NCBI GenBank assembly: GCA_950295325.1
Contig: OX485805.1
Location: 49,128,758 to 49,192,757 of the forward strand
Source of the DNA: Polytrichum commune
Lineage: Eukaryota; Streptophyta; Polytrichopsida; Polytrichales; Polytrichaceae
Direction of reading: 5' to 3'
Length of the DNA: 64,000 bases
The position numbers and the translations under genes were made by a program. This document shows positions 14,061-24,899 of this stretch, one piece after another (the stretch's first letter is position 1; every line of letters begins with the position of its first letter). Under the pieces are notes generated by a model that did no database searches, was not told the DNA's origin, and saw only the letters and a program-made list of their open reading frames with translations.

Positions 14061-15074
14061 AGAATGGTTATCATATTTTGAGCATGCAGTCCAATCTCTT
14101 TCAAACATATATATTTTGATATTTGTTCTTGAAGTCACACCTAACCGGCTAACCACTCAAATATAAGTGTCCAATTGAAATATGTAGCCAAATTACACAC
14201 GTCTACCTTTCACTATACCATGGTAGGTACATTTACAGTTTGCATGATGGATTGTAATTTGATTGTGCCACATTAGCTGTAGTTGTCATGGTTTCAATCA
14301 TTACATTGATTATCCAATTTAGTATGTGTGGTACTAGTTCCCAAAACACACACTAACTTGGCAATCTCAAAATGAGTGAAAGCTGATTTTGTTTTTACTA
14401 AGTGAGACTAAATTCATGAATACAATGTTCATTTACCATATATTTCAAGAAATGTAGTGAGTTGTAAGGTTTTTGGAGAGTGTATAATTTTGTTTTGCTG
14501 AGCTTGAAAAGGCTTCTTCTTCTTTTTTGTTGGTGCCACTCACTCCCAAGACATCTCCTAACACTAAGAAACTGAAGAAAGCTTGCATTGAGAGTTTTTG
14601 ACACTTTGACACTTCGGACTACCAAAACCCTAGATCTTATGATGGCATTAAATTCATAGCATAAAGAAATAAAGTATCACCTTCACTAATTTCCCACATG
14701 CATTTATAGCCCACCCTCACTAAATAGGATAATCAATGTACTTATGTGACAATTCTATTTCAAAAGTAAGCTAAGTTACAACATAAACATTTTTTTCATT
14801 TATCTACTACATTTCTTGGGCGATGTATGATTCAACAAAAAATAATAATGATTTGCAAAGATACTTGCCACGTTAGTAGTGTTCATATTGGTGAAGACCA
14901 AATTGAATCCCATGTGGCAATTGGCTTTCAATACTCTAAATGTTCAACTAGACATAGCCTTTACAACACACTTACCACCACAAATGAGACATGCTGGCTA
15001 GAGAGGTTAGGAAGTTACCCTAAGTGACAAGTATTCTTCTTTCTGAAAGAGCTCCTTATTATTTCCTTCTAATC

Positions 15075-15304
15075 AGTGATTGGGGAGATTTTTGGGCATG
15101 CATAATCGGTTGAGATCCTAGTGTTTGCAAGTCCAACCGGTTCCATGTTGACAACCTTCGGTTTTTCTATATTAATTTGAGGTATATTCTTTTATAAATT
15201 CCTCCAAAGTGATCGGTAATTCTCCTGCAGTCTTGAACTTCAACCGGTTATTTCTCAAACCCAACCGGTTCATCTGTAACTAACTGCCAGTTCTCCCCCA
15301 TCAT
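15075..15304 (+). mobile_element. GATC-ended MITE, copy A
   Basis: About 230 bp beginning GATTGGGGAGATTTTTGGGC and ending in CTGCCAGTTCTCCCCC. It matches six further copies at 58.9-62.4 kb. The interior has recurrent CAACCGGTT palindromes. Ends are inverted (GATCNGGGAGA in better-preserved copies). Non-coding. This is the only copy of the family outside the 58.9-62.4 kb cluster in this window. Confidence 0.75.
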
Positions 15305-15437
15305 AGCTTGTAATACATCTACGAGTTTAAGACCTGTTATTAATATTATATTGTAAAGACTTGCAACATGTGTAGAATGAGGACATTGGGAGGAATCCAA
15401 TGTCTTCATAAGTGTCTAAATCGGATAAGATGTGGAC

Positions 15438-15818
15438 TACAATCATAATTATATGATATTTAGTGTCATATGGTGTTTTATGTCACTATGGTAACTTTTC
15501 AGATGACACTTCTTATGAACAGGTGAACAAATACTCTCATGGATGATGGATGAGTTCATCCATTGGCCAAAACCCCTCCTTCTCTTGTCAGCAACTTGTG
15601 ATGAAATATTGTCATGGTAGATTGAAATTTGGATGAAAAATCACTTCATAAGTGACAGTAATTGCCACATTGTAAATCTATAATCCCCCCCAAAATCTAC
15701 AAGGAATGACAAATAATGTTGGGTTAACATTTAGGGTTGGTGACACTATACCGCGGTTTACAGTTAGTATTGAGCAAGACAATCAGAATTGGTGACACTA
15801 AATATCATATTTAGTGTA
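15438..15818. mobile_element. MITE with TTTAGTGTC-type inverted ends
   Basis: The right end carries GACACTAAATATCATATTTA and the left end ATGATATTTAGTGTC as inverted repeats; the left end has a small extra insertion. Related ends are found at 26841-27152. About 380 bp, no coding capacity. Confidence 0.55.
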
Positions 15819-16062
15819 GCTTCTTCTTTCAACCATGAGTGGTAAGGTATGTGGGTGTTATTTGGTTCATTTTTCATGTTCTCCAACTTCTACTGATTAG
15901 ATTTACACAATAAAATTAATGTTGTCTTAGCAGATCTACCATGAAACATATGCAAAAATCACATTGGAGATTAGACCTCCCTTCATTTCATTCATATGGC
16001 TATTGTAAGTGCATGTTTGCTGATTTCTCAATTGAACACATAAGTTTCCCAATTATGTTCAT

Positions 16063-16147
16063 TATTGAGTGTAGAGTAGTTAATACCATTGAGTGTAGAG
16101 TAGTTATTACTATTGAGTGTAGAGTAGTTATCACTATTGAGTGTAGT
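16063..16147 (+). repeat. 24-bp minisatellite, about 3.5 units
   Basis: The unit ATTGAGTGTAGAGTAGTTA plus five variable bases is repeated head to tail. As 24 is a multiple of three, the array reads open as an artefactual repeating peptide (IECRVV). Confidence 0.85.
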
Positions 16148-16437
16148 CTACCTTTTTGTAAACATGTGTCTTTATGATGTTTGCTCTTAGATCCTCACTG
16201 AACCACATACCAACCAAATCTAAGGGGTCCAATTAAGAAAACGAGACACTTAAGACCCATCTACCTTAGTCTCCAAGGGCTCTTGGAGAATTCTAGCCAA
16301 GTTCCAAATTTATTTAAAAGAAGTTATGAGTCTCCAAATGTACATATCACAATGATTTACCACTGTGCTTTCGCTTTTTGGAGAATCCTACTACCAATGA
16401 ACTTGCCACACCTTTGAGTCAGAGAGTGCCACAAATT

Positions 16438-16438
<1 letters not shown>

Positions 16439-16470
<32 letters not shown>
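16439..16470 (+). repeat. (AAT)n microsatellite
   Basis: About ten uninterrupted AAT units. Confidence 0.95.
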
Positions 16471-16521
16471 CTTTATTACCTGCGACCTCATAACATAAGT
16501 AGCAAGCTCGGATTGACCTTT

Positions 16522-16567
16522 TTGAAAGAGCATCAAACTGGCGCATGCCGGTATGATGCTCTTTCAA
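16522..16567. repeat. Hairpin with perfect 14-bp arms
   Basis: TTGAAAGAGCATCA at 16522-16535 is inverted at 16554-16567 around an 18-base loop that is itself partly palindromic (CGCATGCCGG). It may be the end of a small decayed element; no function is evident. Confidence 0.7.
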
Positions 16568-17276
16568 GAGCAAAAGTAGCATTAAGTTTGAGTTTTTCTT
16601 AGGCTATTTTTAATTTATTTGGGTAGTTACTTTCAATGCTTAGAATTAGTTATGTCGGTTTCTAGGACAAAACTAATGCCAAGTGGTGGTAAAGGTTCTA
16701 ATATAGGCTAAATTACTATCCAAACAAATCTAAATAGCTATAAAACAACGGGAAAGTTGGTGAGGTCCAAAAGGTAGTTGCACTTTTTGGAAAAATCTCC
16801 CAACATCCGCATTGGAAACCTCTTTGATACCTTTTTGACGCTTCTATATTTGATTAATTATCCATTCATTCACCCTTACTTTGCAAGCTTTTCCCTTCTT
16901 GTGGAGGTAATTTTGTGGGTACTCAAAGGGGCCCTCCTAGCATTGCTACTTAATGTTATGCTGGACACACTCTCTTACTAGAATTTTGTGTTATTGTTTC
17001 TATCAAATTGATTTTGTGGAAGCCTATATCTTTGAGTGTGTATTAAATTCTCGAGTTTGCTCGAGTGGAAATGTTGCCCAAGATGAGAGCTGTGTAAGTT
17101 TTGTGGGTCTATGTTTTCAAATCGGGGTTTTAATTTTTGGCTTTCTTTGTGGGGTTGTATCTCCAGTTGCTTATTTTGCAATAAGAAATGTATTTTTCAG
17201 TGCTTGCATGTTTCAAGTACATGGAAATTTAGCGAGGAAATAATTAACATGGGCCATTCTAATTGGCTAGTTAACC

Positions 17277-17312
17277 CATAACACTATATTCGTTAATTGG
17301 AGACTTTTTGAT
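17277..17312 (+). repeat. Left outer arm of the long inverted repeat (part B)
   Basis: AACACTATATTCGTTAAT then GGAGACTTT matches the reverse complement of 33139-33168 with about one mismatch. In the right arm this piece joins part A directly; here they are separated by the 4.2-kb element. It lies about 0.5 kb beyond the last possible exon of gene X. Confidence 0.65.
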
Positions 17313-17803
17313 GACTTTGAGACTTATTAAGGCCGCAAATTTTAAATTTGGACCAATAATGACAGCATAAAGGGCCCATATATAAGGTTTTGCATATAAT
17401 TATCGGACAAAGTGCATGTAAGTGGAAACAAATATGAAGCATACATGAGAACATTTGCGTATGAAATAAGAAATCGATGCTGATGGAAGGGAGTATGAGG
17501 ACAACAATTGCAAATTGAATAAATTAAATGGGCTCGAAATACAAATATAATGGAAATACCATCAATGTATTGGAGAAATTCATAGCCTATAGAGAACCAA
17601 GCACTACGTTCCGTTACTAGTACGTTTGAAATAGATGTTTGTAGTCCCACTATTTTTTTTGGGCGGCTAAGTCCTTTTTTTTGGCGGCCTCCATGGCTCT
17701 AAAAATCTCAGGCCCACGACTGTATCCTTGTGTGTTGCCTGGACAAGAATATGTGTCGTTCTTGCATATTTCAGGACGCGCTCCCGAATTGTACGAGTTG
17801 GTA

Positions 17804-18625
17804 TTATAAGTAGAATACAAGGGCGTTTGCGAAAGGGAACGTCTTGCGCTTCTCCGGAGGGCCAGACAACGATTGGACTCGGAAGATGCGGCCTTGAGGG
17901 CGTGCCTTGGCAATGACGAAATCGAGGAGGGTTGGCCACCAAGCGAGCAGGGAGCCACCTGCCAAGAAACACCATAGGAAGATAATAATAAGAACGGAGT
18001 GGGGAAAATGGGGAAGGGCGGTTTGAGATGGGCGCTCGTAAACCTCTTGGCACGCGGAAACAAAGAGGAAAGCAACGGTGAATATGGGTTTAGGGACAAA
18101 GAAGGGCACCTTGGATTTGGTGACATCGATCCCGGGGACGATGGGGGCGTCGAGGAGAGCATACGAATCCGGTTGAATTGCGGCGTTGTTGAGTAATGTG
18201 GGGGAAGCATAGCAAGGAGGGCCAACGACCGGGGATGGGTTTGCAGGAGGAGGAACGGGGACGATGGGGGAGGGATCGCACCGGGTTGCTTCCAGGTGGA
18301 GACGTCGGCTCGGCCCACGACGAGCGACGGCGTCGTCCCTCGAGGGCGACACATGCCCCAAACGAACGAGCGTCCGCTTCTCCTTGGATAGGGGGGAGGG
18401 CGACGGGGCGAACACGCGGGGGACAACCCTGGGGGGCGGGCTGTTGACAACACCATCGTCGACGTCGACGTCCCGGGAGTAGTCCACGGCCGAGGCTGCA
18501 TCCACCGCCGAGAAGTGATAGAGTGAGGGGACCTCGGACTCCGGGACGTCGCGGGAAGGGGAGCGTGGGGACGAGGGGGGACGGGAAAGGCCATCGAGGA
18601 CGGGGGCGTCACATACGGGGGCACA
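17804..18625 (-). CDS. Possible last exon of gene X or separate Pro/Ser-rich protein
   Basis: A 273-codon open frame that begins right after a splice acceptor (CCCATAG, 18632-18626) and ends at 17804. The first half is rich in Pro, Ser, Arg and Asp; the second half has two hydrophobic segments (around IFTVAFLFVSAC and SVLIIIFLWCFLAGG) that could cross a membrane. A good donor (AAT, then GTATAT at 18773) inside the preceding FCP1-like exon is in the same phase, so this could be exon 5 of gene X with a 148-bp intron; otherwise gene X stops at 18726 and this is an unrelated frame. A second low-complexity frame (17650-18729) overlaps on the same strand, which weakens the call. No family recognised. 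Confidence 0.3.
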   Translation of the reverse strand, partial: CAPVCDAPVLDGLSRPPSSPRSPSRDVPESEVPSLYHFSAVDAASAVDYSRDVDVDDGVVNSPPPRVVPRVFAPSPSPLSKEKRTLVRLGHVSPSRDDAVARRGPSRRLHLEATRCDPSPIVPVPPPANPSPVVGPPCYASPTLLNNAAIQPDSYALLDAPIVPGIDVTKSKVPFFVPKPIFTVAFLFVSACQEVYERPSQTALPHFPHSVLIIIFLWCFLAGGSLLAWWPTLLDFVIAKARPQGRIFRVQSLSGPPEKRKTFPFANALVFYL

Positions 18626-18725
18626 CTATGGGCAACAACAACATCAACAAGAACAAAGACATCCAAAAACGGATGAAACATTAGATACGTGAACCACATG
18701 ATAACAAACATGAAATGGAGATATT

Positions 18726-21700
18726 TCAAATCAATTTATTAAATTTTGCGAGCCTCATGATGCTCTTATATACATTATCGCGGGGGCTTAGCCCCGCATT
18801 GCCGATGGGGTTGGACCTAACAAAAAAGGGGATGCTACCGGCGTGGAGCACAAGCCTTCTAAGGTAAGGCGCTAGAGTCTTGATAAAAAATGTGTCCTTC
18901 CTATCGCCGGTCCACGTTTCGGGAAAGATGACGTTTCCCGGGGGGTTCAAAACGCTCTTCGCGGGGCTGTCGTCGACGAGGAGGGTGTTCTCCGGAGTAG
19001 GCCATCACCCGTGGGGTGTCCCCTGCAGCTGGGGGACGCCGCGCCACAGTCTGGACCTGAGGACCTTCAGGAATTGCTGTCCTCCGCCACGACCGCCGAA
19101 CTTCGGAACCGGCAGACACTTTTCGTCGAGCAATTCATCGCAGTCCTCTTGCCCGAGGACTAGGCAAGGGCTCGGGAGATCACGGAATAGAAACTCGACG
19201 ATGGGTTCAATGTTCTCCATGACCATGGAGCTCCACACAACGACGTGAGCTACGTCGAGCACCTCGCGAAGGAAGTCACGCGGGCCGGGACGGGCGCGGA
19301 CAACCTTGCGGTTGATGAGGGTGTCGAGCTCTCCGTCGTAGTCCCTTTCATCGGGGTGACGGAAGAGACGCGTGGGGACCCTGGGGATGTGTTGGGTGTG
19401 ACACAAAACCCCGTTGAGGTCAAACACGATGAACGGTTTGTTTCGGGTCTGAGGTGCACTGGTCGAGGGGTTGCGACCTATCTCCGGGGGATCCTGTGAT
19501 TAACAATTCGACTAGTTTAATGCTATGATCCAATAAAGAATTTTGCATCAAATATGAAGACGATGCATTATGGAAAAATACTAAGGGCGAGAACATGATT
19601 GTAAGGAGAATGTGCTGAAGGGCACATTTGCGAACGCTCGTTCGTGAATGAAGGCCAGAAAGTGGCGAGGTGCATAATTCACGAACGCTCGTTCGTGAAA
19701 GAAGGCCAGCAGTGACTAGGCGCACCATTCACTTACGAACGGTCGTTCGTGAAAGAGATGGACGAGGGGTCGGATCCTTTTACGAGCGTCCGTTCGTAAA
19801 CGAGGTTGAATTGCACAAGAAAGTGAACCCGCATGTACATACACAATACAAGGAATACAATTTAATACAAAGTGTGTGCGATTCGATGCAAAGCTCATTT
19901 CATTATATGAAATCCGTCAAAATTTACAGTTTCTCTCATGGTACACTATCACACAGGTTCCTAAGGCAACAGGATGCCGTGTCCTACAAAACTGATCGAC
20001 ATAAGGTCGTACACAAAATGGGCTCTCGCAGGTCTCGGATGTCGATGCAGACAACGCGCCAAAAACACAGCGAAGGTGGTTAGGAGGTTACGAACGAGCG
20101 TTCGTCAAAACAGGTGGCAATCTCAGAGATGAGTTACCTCGTCATCGGAGGGAGCGGCAGCGGCGCTGGAGCGTGCGGCAGCTCCCTCCTCAGTGATTAA
20201 CGAACGCGCGTTCGTCACATCCACCGCCGCATGTGCCTCCATCTCCATAGGGTCGTCTGAACGCGCCGCCTGAGACGCCTGGGTCTGTTGTATGTCGTTG
20301 TCTTCGACACCCAGGTCGAGCGTCTCCATTCGCACATCCCCCATGTATGCGGGGGGATGTCGGTCTGTCGCGGGGCTGTCATCGACGTCCATCCTCTGGA
20401 CCCCTGCCGTGTCACTCGGGCTCCCTTGCGTGTCCTCCACAATGAGCATGTCAGTGTGTCGCGCAGTGTCATCGCCCCTTGTCCTATATACTCTCCTGGG
20501 GACGACGGTGGAAGGTGTCGTGTCCGTCTGTGAAGGCAGTCCTACCGTTGGTGGGGGAGGGGTGAGGACTGTTTGACCTGAAGGTTCACGAACGCGCGTT
20601 CGTAAACCCTCATCCTCACGGATGGCCGCCGAGACTGCATCGTGGATGTTGGCGGTGTCCGCGGGCATTGCAGAGGGTGGAGTCACCACCGGCGTTGGGT
20701 GGGGCGTTGGCTGGTACGACGGCCCTGCGGGGAAAGGAGCGTGCGTGGGGTATCCCGCAGGGAACGGGTACGCCGGCTGAGGGGCAACAGCGAAGTTTTG
20801 CAGCCTCGTCAGCATCGCCAGTATGGCATCCGTCTTCTCGTTTGAGGACTTCAGCTCCTCCTCAATTTTTCGCATTTTCCGAGCATTCTCCTCTGCAGCC
20901 GCCGCCATGTCCTCCTTCATCTTCTGCTCGAGCTTTGCGTTAAGCTCGGCGACGGAAAGGGCCTCCTCCTTGACCCTCTTGTTCTTGTCGAACTCCACCC
21001 CAAGCTCGACCATAATGTCAATGTCCCCCTCGTCCTTGTCGGAGACCTCGATGATCGCTCCCTCGGGCAACTCCACGTACGGGGTCTTCTTCATCCTCCG
21101 TCGCGTGTTGCGGAACAAGTCCAACGTGGGACAGGAGTGTTGGTCGAGGACATTGAGGGTCTCCATTTTGGGGACCACCTGCCTGGGCCTGGGGGACACC
21201 GATGTCGAACAACCGCCTGGCGTGCCGAAGGCCTCTGCGCCAGAGAATCGCGCGGGAAGCACATCGTGGGAGGCCCCCGCTGAGGACCCAGTACAACCAC
21301 CTGGAGTCCCTTGGGGTTCCGACGGTTCCCGGGATGGGGCCAACATCCAGAGAGGAGTGACGTCCAAAGACTGGATGATGGCATCGACGTTGACGGATGG
21401 GCCAGGCTCATCGTCGTCTGTTTCCATGGGTGGCATGCCTTCGTCGGTCGGCATGTTGAAGTCCGTCCTGGGCACGGACATGTCACTCAGGTCCATCGTC
21501 GACGCTTTGGTCTTGTGGAACTTGTAGTCCTCCTCGTCGACGGCGTCAACATATGTATTGACGCACAACCCCAACATCTGAGAAAAGAAGGCAAAGAGTC
21601 AGTCATATACGAACGCACGTTCGTGAACATGAACCCTTTGAGCGAAGCAATAATAACAAATTAATTCACAAATGATTAAAACGTATCAGTTGCCTAAGAG

Positions 21701-24514
21701 TAATTGTTTGGAGCATGCAGTGATTACGAACGTGCGTTCGTAAAAGTGCTCTGAGATGGTTTACCATGGCCGCGTACATAAATTTGTTGCCCCCGAAGAC
21801 GTTGTAGATAGTCTCGCCATTCATTGCCAAACCCTGCAATATGGACACGTAAAACTCCATCCTCAACTCGAGCGCCGGGTAGACCGTGAAGAGCGTCTCC
21901 TGGAAGATGTCCTTTGGAGGGGGGTGAGGGATATTGTAGATCTTCTTGAACGTGTTGCTCGCCTTGATGGGTGCTCGCCCATTTCTCAGCGCATTGTACG
22001 TCAAGAAGATGAGGCTCACCGCTCCCACCTGTTTGTTGCCTCTCGCCTCGTTTATGGCGACAATCCCCTCCGTCTTCGCGGGCACGTATGTGCTGTGGAA
22101 GATGTTGTACTCGAACTTGATTTGGTTCTCGTACAAATCGGTGACGACGGATAGCTTCTCCGTCTCCACAATCCACAGCCATACGTGCGGCTCCCTCATT
22201 GTTGGTGATTTGTGCTCCATGAATTTCGCCATGAAGGGGTTATAAAAAGGCTCCCCCTTCGCCCCCTGTTTGTAAGCACCCGGGATCCCCCTGAAGTCGA
22301 TGACCGCAAAGGGACAACCCCTTCGGTCCTCCCTGATCTCGGCCCTGCTGATGGTGCCATCCCACTTGGAAAAAGTGGTCCTCTCGACACCCGTTGTGAC
22401 CACACAAAATCTTGCGACGCCCTCGAATGTGGCGTTCTTCTTCCTCTCCAAGAAGGAGACGTACCGCTGAATCTCTTCAGGTTCAGTTTCTGTTTTTTTC
22501 GCTCTTTTGTTCCCCTTGAGCTTCAGCATGGCGACGTGTTCTTTCACCAGACTCCGCATCGAGGCACCGTTGATGTTGTACTGAGCCTTGAACTCCTTCC
22601 ATTTTGCCCAGTTGACATCGCCATCGGCTTGGAAGAGGTGCATCTCAGGCAGTAGTCCACTGATCTCCCGCATGGCAGCGGTCTTCAGCTTCCTGTGATC
22701 GCACCACTCCTTTATTGAGTATGTGCCGGGCTTGTGCTTCGGTCTCCTCAAAAATATTTTGGGATAAGGGATCGTCCTTCCCACGGTGTTACCAAGGAGG
22801 TGCACCGCACACCGTTGCAACTCTGACTCGGTCAGTCCTTGGAGGGGCCTGAAAAATTCTCTAAGTAGAGGAGGGGCCTCTCCGGTCTTGTCGTTGCTGT
22901 ACTTCTCCTCAGTGTCGGGGTTCACTACGTCGCCTGAGCTGTGCGCGTCGAAGAATTGGGTCCACAAATCCCAGGTTTCTCTGTTGCAGCAAATCAGCCG
23001 AAGCTCACCTTTGAGCTCCAGAACTGATTTTGTGCTCGTGGACTTCATGTCGATGGAGGTAAACTTGTCGACCATCGTATCACAGAACGCCTGCAACATA
23101 CAATGAAGAATGTCAGTGTTTCATATCAAACACGAACTCACGTTCGTAAGTTGACAACTTTAGAAATATGTGAATACAACTTATACTTTACGAACGCGCG
23201 TTCGTGAACTCACCTTCCACTGTAGGGATTGGGTCTTCGCGTTCTCCCTCTCTTTAGGCAGGCACCCGTGCGCTACCCAGACGTCTCTTGCCGCCACTAT
23301 ATTCGCCGCCCAGGAGGCCTCGAATGCCTTGATCTTGTTCCCATAATTCAAAAATGTGGATATCTTGCGCAGCTTGTCCCAATCGTCAGACCACACCAAA
23401 AAAACCTTCCAGTAGCGCAAGTCCGCTTTGAGCTCGTGCTGGAAGTTATCATCTTTGAGGATCAGTTGTGATGCCTCCAGGCTGTATTGTCCATCGATTA
23501 TCCAAAATTCTCCCTTCTCGATTCTTGGCCAATCCTTCTCAGTGGGGCGCGACAAAAAACCCTTGGGCATCACGCAGACGGTCTGCCTATCCCACTTGAC
23601 ATTGTTCATCAGGTTATTAATTTGCCACTTTACGCCTCCGCTTTCACGAGACCTCACCACCCACTTGTTCGGGGATTTCTCGCACTTGAAACAGTCCACG
23701 TTGAAAGTGAAGTGGCGTCCCATAGGCCAGCAATCCTTGGAGTAGTTGTTGAAATCTCGAAGGATTTTTGTCGCTTTCGCCGCGTCTGGATTTTCTCCCT
23801 TCTTCAAAGGGGTCGGCATCAGTGGCGGAGAACTCACCTCAGCGCCTTCCGTCACTCCAGACTTCTCCATATCCTCCCTTGATCTCTTGGATGGAGTTGA
23901 GTGTCTGCTGGGCCCTTCGGTCCCCCTGCTACCCGAAGGCACAGGCCGCGGAGCACTTCTCGATCCTCCGGCCCCCGAAGCAGATGGTTTTCTTGGACTT
24001 TTTTTTTATTTGCCTCCGCGGCAACACTGTTGAACTTCGAAATATTCAAGGTCAGGGCTGTCAACTTCCTCGCCGTCCAGTGTTGACTTAGGGCATATTT
24101 AGTGAAGAGAGCATCCAGGTTGAAATGCTTCGCATCGGATGCGACATTATGGCATGCATACGCGTAGGAGAATGGGTGCAATAGGTAGTTCAAAAGGAGG
24201 TTGATATGGTCTTTTTTATTTTTCATGTCCAGAATAACAAAATCTCCTTATGCCTCCACGGACTCTATCTCCCAATTCTTTGTCTGCACCCATTGGTCTG
24301 GTTGGTCAGCCCTTGTCTGCAGCTCATAAGTGAATCGCAACGCAAACAACCCTTCCTCGGTATTCGTGGGGATTGCCGTCCACTCATCCATGACTTCTTC
24401 TTTTGGGACATAGTTGTCGTTCCCATTCGTATCCGAGACACCTTCTGGAAGGCGCTCCACTGGCACTGCGAACAAGTCGATCGCGTTTCTGTTAGCTTTA
24501 GCCATCTGCATCAC
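18726..24514 (-). CDS. Gene X: ParB-like / DNA-methylase-like / FCP1-like multidomain protein, interrupted
   Basis: Four exons: 24514-23214, 23090-21765, 21577-20138, 19493-18726; three small introns (123, 187, 644 bp) with GT-AG ends and matching phase 0; about 1,600 codons. Exon 1: an N-terminal region, then RPTEKDW..IIDGQYSLEAS, resembling the ParB/Srx-fold motif (normally DGQHR; the Arg is absent). Exon 2 ends with GETIYNVFGGNKFMYAAM, running into exon 3, which resembles the FGGSG loop of DNA N4/N6 methylases. The rest of exon 3 has an acidic region, a Lys/Glu/Ala coiled coil and a Pro-rich part. Exon 4: FCP1/HAD-like, with VFDLNGVLCHT (motif I, second Asp replaced by Asn), VVVWSSM and LLVDDSP. 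Interrupted at about three places, so a decayed copy, an assembly problem, or both. Start may be 24514 or 24505; a splice acceptor precedes 24505, so an upstream exon is possible. Palindromes lie in its promoter, introns and exon 3. Frame and exon structure are well supported; domain names are inference. Confidence 0.6.
19630..19797. repeat. Palindrome cluster in gene X intron 3/5' of exon 4 (4 copies)
   Basis: Copies of ACGAACGNNCGTTCGT at 19630, 19681, 19735 and 19782 (one or two mismatches in some), spaced 47-54 bp. They sit in the 644-bp intron. The arms are conserved while the central two bases vary (CT, CT, GT, TC). Confidence 0.9.
20090..20105. repeat. 16-bp palindrome near the donor side of gene X intron 3
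   Basis: ACGAACGAGCGTTCGT, 33 bp inside the intron from the exon 3 donor. Confidence 0.9.
20200..20603. repeat. Two palindromes inside coding exon 3 of gene X
   Basis: Copies at 20200-20215 and 20588-20603 lie within the exon and are read as VTNARSL and LRTRVRE, keeping the frame. Palindromes inside coding sequence show that the motif spread after, or along with, the gene. Confidence 0.85.
21609..21741. repeat. Two palindromes in gene X intron 2
   Basis: Copies at 21609-21624 and 21726-21741, one near each end of the 187-bp intron. Confidence 0.9.
23132..23205. repeat. Two palindromes in gene X intron 1
   Basis: Copies at 23132-23147 (diverged centre) and 23190-23205; the latter begins 8 bases after the donor of exon 1. 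Confidence 0.85.
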
Positions 24515-24539
24515 ACAAATGCAAATCAGAATTGGCTTT

Positions 24540-24868
24540 ACGAACGTTCGTTCGTAAACACCGTGCCATGTAGATTATTTTCATAGTTTGGTTTTGGACA
24601 TACGAAGTTTTGAATGCTTTATGCATTTCAGGGATCGTTTCAAATACATTCACATTGGTTCACATCTTTTACGAGCGCGCGTTCGTAATTGGAGATGCCT
24701 TGTTATTAGTATTTTGTACATAACTATACGAACGTGCGTTCGTAAAGTAATGCGATATATTGGAACCTACTGAGGTAGATTTGGTGTCGTGATTGGGTTT
24801 AGGGACTTATATGAATTACAGCATGGATATAACCTATTTTGGAGGAAGGGTTTCGAACGCACGTTCGT
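24540..24868. repeat. Palindromes upstream of gene X (4 copies)
   Basis: Copies at 24540, 24671, 24728 and about 24853, irregularly spaced, starting 26 bp upstream of the first possible gene X start. They occupy the likely promoter or 5' UTR. Confidence 0.9.
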
Positions 24869-24899
24869 AAACGTAGTCTTTGAGATCCAAAGAGTCTTT

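Larger units (their letters stand above)
13098..17272. mobile_element. Non-coding element with long terminal inverted repeats (about 4.2 kb)
   Basis: The first about 185 bp (from AACTAGACAATTAGAATGG) match the reverse complement of the last about 190 bp (ending at 17272; AACTAGCCAATTAGAATGG on the minus strand). The two arms stay alignable through CTTGAAACATGCAA, CACTGAAAAA, GCAAAACAAGCAAC/GCAAAATAAGCAAC and ACAACCCCACAAA. No transposase frame is visible, so it is non-autonomous or decayed. It contains three MITE-like insertions, a minisatellite and a microsatellite. It splits a flanking repeat whose uninterrupted copy survives at 33.12-33.37 kb. No clean target-site duplication could be read. 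Confidence 0.7.

Noticed and set aside
20288-24090. Plus-strand open frames opposite gene X
   Set aside because: GC-rich mirror frames of the minus-strand exons, with no start context, splice structure or recognisable domain.
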